The notes below the pieces were generated by a model. That model searched no databases. It was not told where the DNA came from and saw only the letters and a list, made by a program, of their open reading frames with translations. From the NCBI GenBank assembly GCA_958405585.1, contig CATYEP010000086.1, forward strand, positions 1 to 7,523: a stretch of 7,523 nt of DNA. The letters are read 5' to 3'. A program made the position numbers and the translations under genes. The stretch comes from an uncultured Eubacteriales bacterium (GTDB lineage: Bacteria; Bacillota; Clostridia; Christensenellales; Borkfalkiaceae). This document shows positions 6,059 through 7,523 of the stretch, in pieces (positions within the stretch are counted from its first letter, which is position 1; the number at the start of each line of letters is the position of its first letter).

Positions 6059-6064
6059 TCCTCT
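6059..6064 (-). promoter_or_regulatory. Ribosome binding site fixing the vorB start
   Basis: On the minus strand AGAGGA (6064-6059) is followed after 7 bases by the ATG at 6051. It decides between this start and the in-frame upstream start at 6138, which would overlap korD by 44 bases and add 29 residues unlike the family. Confidence 0.75.
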
Positions 6065-6094
6065 TTTATCGGAAATTTCAATTCTCCGCCGCGA

Positions 6095-6301
6095 TCACTT
6101 TTCGACCGTGATCGCACAGTCCGGACACATGATCGCACAGAACGTACACCCGATACAGTTCTGCGGATTTACCGCCTCCGCCACAAAATATCCCGCCGTA
6201 TTCATGCGATGTGTGCTCAGCGATATCACCTTCTTCGGACAGGCATCCGCACACAGCCCGCAGCCTTTGCATACCTTTTCATCGATCGTGATCTTCGCCA
6301 T
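6095..6301 (-). CDS. korD: 2x[4Fe-4S] ferredoxin-like delta subunit of the 2-oxoacid oxidoreductase
   Basis: A 68-residue bacterial-type ferredoxin with two complete cluster motifs: Cys11, 14, 17, 21-Pro (CKGCGLCADACP) and Cys49, 52, 55, 59-Pro (CIGCTFCAIMCP). A spacer of about 27 residues separates the motifs, as in oxidoreductase delta subunits. It should pass electrons from the TPP site to free ferredoxin. An extra Cys62 lies just past the second motif. AAGGAG (6313-6308) is placed 6 bases before the ATG at 6301, a strong ribosome site located inside the ogg coding sequence. The first 23 bases of the gene overlap the 3' end of ogg, so it must be expressed with ogg unless there is an internal promoter, of which I see no sign. 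The gap to vorB is 43 bases with no terminator. Confidence 0.93.
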   Translation of the reverse strand: MAKITIDEKVCKGCGLCADACPKKVISLSTHRMNTAGYFVAEAVNPQNCIGCTFCAIMCPDCAITVEK

Positions 6302-7142
6302 ACTTTACTCCTTCCCGTTCATAATAAAACATATACTGCTGAAAATACCCGCTGTCTGCCCCGTATTCCTTCTCCAGTTCCTGCGCGATCTTTTCGCGGT
6401 TTCTTTCCGTTCCGCCCAACCGCTCCCGATACACCCGCTCCGTCCATACGTCTACGGGAAACGCGTCCGTCCGATGAAACCCGAACAGCAAAATGCAGTC
6501 CGCAACTTTCCGACCGACCCCGCGTATCTTCATGAGCCTTTCGCGAAGTTCCCCCGTTTCCAGCTTTGAAAACTCCGCCGCACCCTTTTGCGCAAGTTCC
6601 CGCGCCGCCGACGCTATGTATTCCGCACGGTATCCGAACCCCAGCCCTTTGTAAAACGCCGCATCCTGCTCCGCCAGCTTCTGCACCGCAGGAAATGCTC
6701 TGTATTCCCTGCCGAAAAATTCTTTTCTCTCGCCAAGAGCCGCTCCGAGCTTTGAAATCATCTGCTTTATGCGCGGTATATTGTTGTTCTGCGACAAAAG
6801 AAAGGTTACGATCATTTCTTCCGCATCCTGGTTGAGAATACGGATCCCCTTCCCGTACCGCGCCGCTTCGCACAGATATCCGATTCCTGTCCGCTCCGCC
6901 CGCGAAACGATCTGAGAATAGTCGCGCGATAAATCAAAATATTCCGAAAAATACTCCGCATCGCCTGCCTTGCAAACAATCTTTACCGACGTTTCCGCCT
7001 CCGCAATGCGACATGCGCGCTCTCTCGCACATACAAAATACCCGCCGCCGTCCCATTCATAACGAAACGTCTGCCCGCATTCCAGCGTCGCCCGCGGCGA
7101 AAAATATTCTTTCCCGATTTCCAGTTCTTTTGCCGTATCCAT
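6279..7142 (-). CDS. ogg: OGG1-type 8-oxoguanine DNA glycosylase / AP lyase
   Basis: A 287-residue base-excision repair enzyme that removes 8-oxoguanine opposite cytosine and can nick the abasic site. The N-terminal OGG_N region includes LECGQTFRYEW (residues 20-30). SQNNNIPRI (117-125) and GLGFGYRAEYI (166-176) match conserved OGG1 segments. The helix-hairpin-helix motif IRGVGRKVADC (206-216) carries the catalytic Lys212, and FPVDVW (228-233) carries the catalytic Asp231. Clostridial OGG1 relatives are known to act as human OGG1 does. An in-frame ATG exists at 7163, but it is the end of the TATAATG promoter sequence and would not be transcribed as codon 1; the ATG at 7142 is the real start and gives the family-like N-terminus. 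No Shine-Dalgarno site precedes it. The 3' end overlaps korD by 23 bases, tying a repair gene to an oxygen-sensitive enzyme operon. All key residues are present. Confidence 0.92.
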   Translation of the reverse strand: MDTAKELEIGKEYFSPRATLECGQTFRYEWDGGGYFVCARERACRIAEAETSVKIVCKAGDAEYFSEYFDLSRDYSQIVSRAERTGIGYLCEAARYGKGIRILNQDAEEMIVTFLLSQNNNIPRIKQMISKLGAALGERKEFFGREYRAFPAVQKLAEQDAAFYKGLGFGYRAEYIASAARELAQKGAAEFSKLETGELRERLMKIRGVGRKVADCILLFGFHRTDAFPVDVWTERVYRERLGGTERNREKIAQELEKEYGADSGYFQQYMFYYEREGVKYGEDHDR

Positions 7143-7161
7143 AAAAAACAGTATATTGTAC

Positions 7162-7190
7162 ATTATAACACACTCTTATCTAAAAATCAA
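7162..7190 (-). promoter_or_regulatory. Extended -10 promoter of the ogg-kor operon
   Basis: On the minus strand TTGATT (7190-7185) is followed after 17 bases by a consensus TATAAT (7167-7162). TG at 7170-7169, one base before the box, makes it an extended -10. The expected start is near 7156-7154, leaving a leader of about 12-14 bases with no Shine-Dalgarno sequence before the ogg ATG at 7142. The G after TATAAT creates the misleading upstream ATG at 7163. This is the only strong promoter I find for the seven-gene series. Confidence 0.8.
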
Positions 7191-7432
7191 TTTTTTTAAA
7201 TCATTCACGTCTCTCCCGCCCTTTGCCAAACTTTTCTGCCGACATTGTCTGCCCGCTCTTTTCCCTTCGCTTACCCTTTTTGCTTTCTGCGCTTTTTTTA
7301 TGAAAATTTTTCAGAATAAGATGCCGTCCGAACAAATTCCGCGCGGATTTTCGGTTTTTTCCGTGAAAAACACAAAATACCATCGATTTTACGCTTTTCA
7401 GAAAGATTTGCACCTATTTGTTCACAGAATGT
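7191..7432. other. Divergent intergenic region with one terminator-like hairpin
   Basis: No gene is supported here. The plus strand is pyrimidine-rich at 7205-7300. At 7328-7354 a bulged stem (CCGAA...TTCGG enclosing the palindrome TCCGCGCGGA at 7338-7347) is followed directly by TTTTTT (7355-7360), which looks like a weak plus-strand terminator. No plus-strand gene precedes it, so it could end a short untranslated RNA, serve as an operator palindrome, or mean nothing. A GTG-initiated minus-strand frame (7413-7201) is Lys- and Arg-rich and lacks a ribosome site. Confidence 0.45.
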
Positions 7433-7461
7433 TTGCCAAAACCGCAAAATCCGTGTATGAT
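7433..7461 (+). promoter_or_regulatory. Promoter of the right-edge gene, nearly leaderless
   Basis: TTGCCA (7433-7438) and TATGAT (7456-7461) are separated by 17 bases. Normal spacing puts the transcription start at about 7467-7469, only 2-4 bases before the ATG at 7471. GGAG at 7465-7468 lies too close to that ATG to work as a normal ribosome site and may be at or before the RNA start. Confidence 0.65.
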
Positions 7462-7470
7462 AATGGAGCA

Positions 7471-7523
7471 ATGAGTTTCAAAACAAAAATTAAAAAATCG
7501 AGATTCGTTCTCAGCTGTATATT
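7471..7523 (+). CDS. 5' end of an unidentified gene, cut by the window edge
   Basis: Seventeen complete codons are visible, beginning MSFKTKIKKSRFVLSCI, before the window ends. The start is chosen because a promoter with 17-base spacing ends 9 bases upstream. The sequence has several Lys and Arg followed by the start of a hydrophobic run (FVLSCI), as in a signal peptide or an N-terminal membrane anchor. That makes an exported or membrane protein likely, but 17 residues are too few to name a family. An ATG eight bases earlier (7463) opens only a three-codon frame whose TGA overlaps this ATG; it probably lies upstream of the RNA start. Confidence 0.55.
   Translation, partial: MSFKTKIKKSRFVLSCI

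Noticed and set aside
6052..6138. N-terminal extension of vorB
   Set aside because: The extra residues are Arg- and Ser-rich, overlap korD and do not resemble the family. A good ribosome site precedes the ATG at 6051.
7201..7413. 70-codon minus-strand frame starting with GTG upstream of ogg
   Set aside because: Low-complexity Lys- and Arg-rich product, no Shine-Dalgarno site or clear promoter, located in a purine-rich strand that favours chance open frames. It cannot be wholly excluded as a small basic protein.

Overview
The window looks like a chromosomal segment of a strictly anaerobic, probably gut-associated member of the Clostridia (Bacillota). The grounds are a four-gene ferredoxin-dependent 2-oxoacid oxidoreductase of the VorB type common in Clostridia, an OGG1-type 8-oxoguanine glycosylase, purine-rich Shine-Dalgarno sites in front of operon-internal genes, sigma-A-type promoters, and moderately GC-rich genes separated by very AT-rich gaps. 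No taxonomic marker is present, so this placement is inference.

Layout. Bases 1-245 are AT-rich, without a gene, and end in a strong extended -10 promoter. Bases 246-764 (+) encode a small P-loop kinase-like protein. Bases 765-1095 lie between convergent genes and hold a 46-bp tandem repeat array, a perfect 15-bp stem terminator, and a 24-bp direct repeat whose two differences compensate each other in a stem. From 7142 down to 1096 runs a seven-gene minus-strand series: ogg, the ferredoxin-like korD, the alpha (vorB/korA), beta (korB) and gamma (korC) subunits, a cytoplasmic GH29 alpha-L-fucosidase-like enzyme, and an MFS transporter. A promoter at 7190-7162 precedes ogg, and the terminator at 999-961 closes the series. 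The first five genes overlap or nearly touch. The last two are separated by gaps of 49 and 82 bases, the second holding a perfect 16-bp hairpin. Bases 7143-7470 are a divergent intergenic region ending in a promoter for a plus-strand gene that begins at 7471 and leaves the window.

Function. KorD, VorB, KorB and KorC together should form one TPP- and iron-sulfur-dependent complex that oxidatively decarboxylates a 2-oxoacid to an acyl-CoA and reduces ferredoxin. The fucosidase and transporter look like a minimal module that imports a fucoside and cleaves it inside the cell. A DNA repair gene heads the metabolic series and overlaps the ferredoxin gene by 23 bases.

The most unusual signals are non-coding: the terminator-derived repeat array, the covarying repeat pair beside it, and the promoters. 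Both plus-strand promoters place the predicted transcription start at or within about 3 bases of the start codon (leaderless). The ogg promoter leaves a leader of about a dozen bases with no Shine-Dalgarno site.
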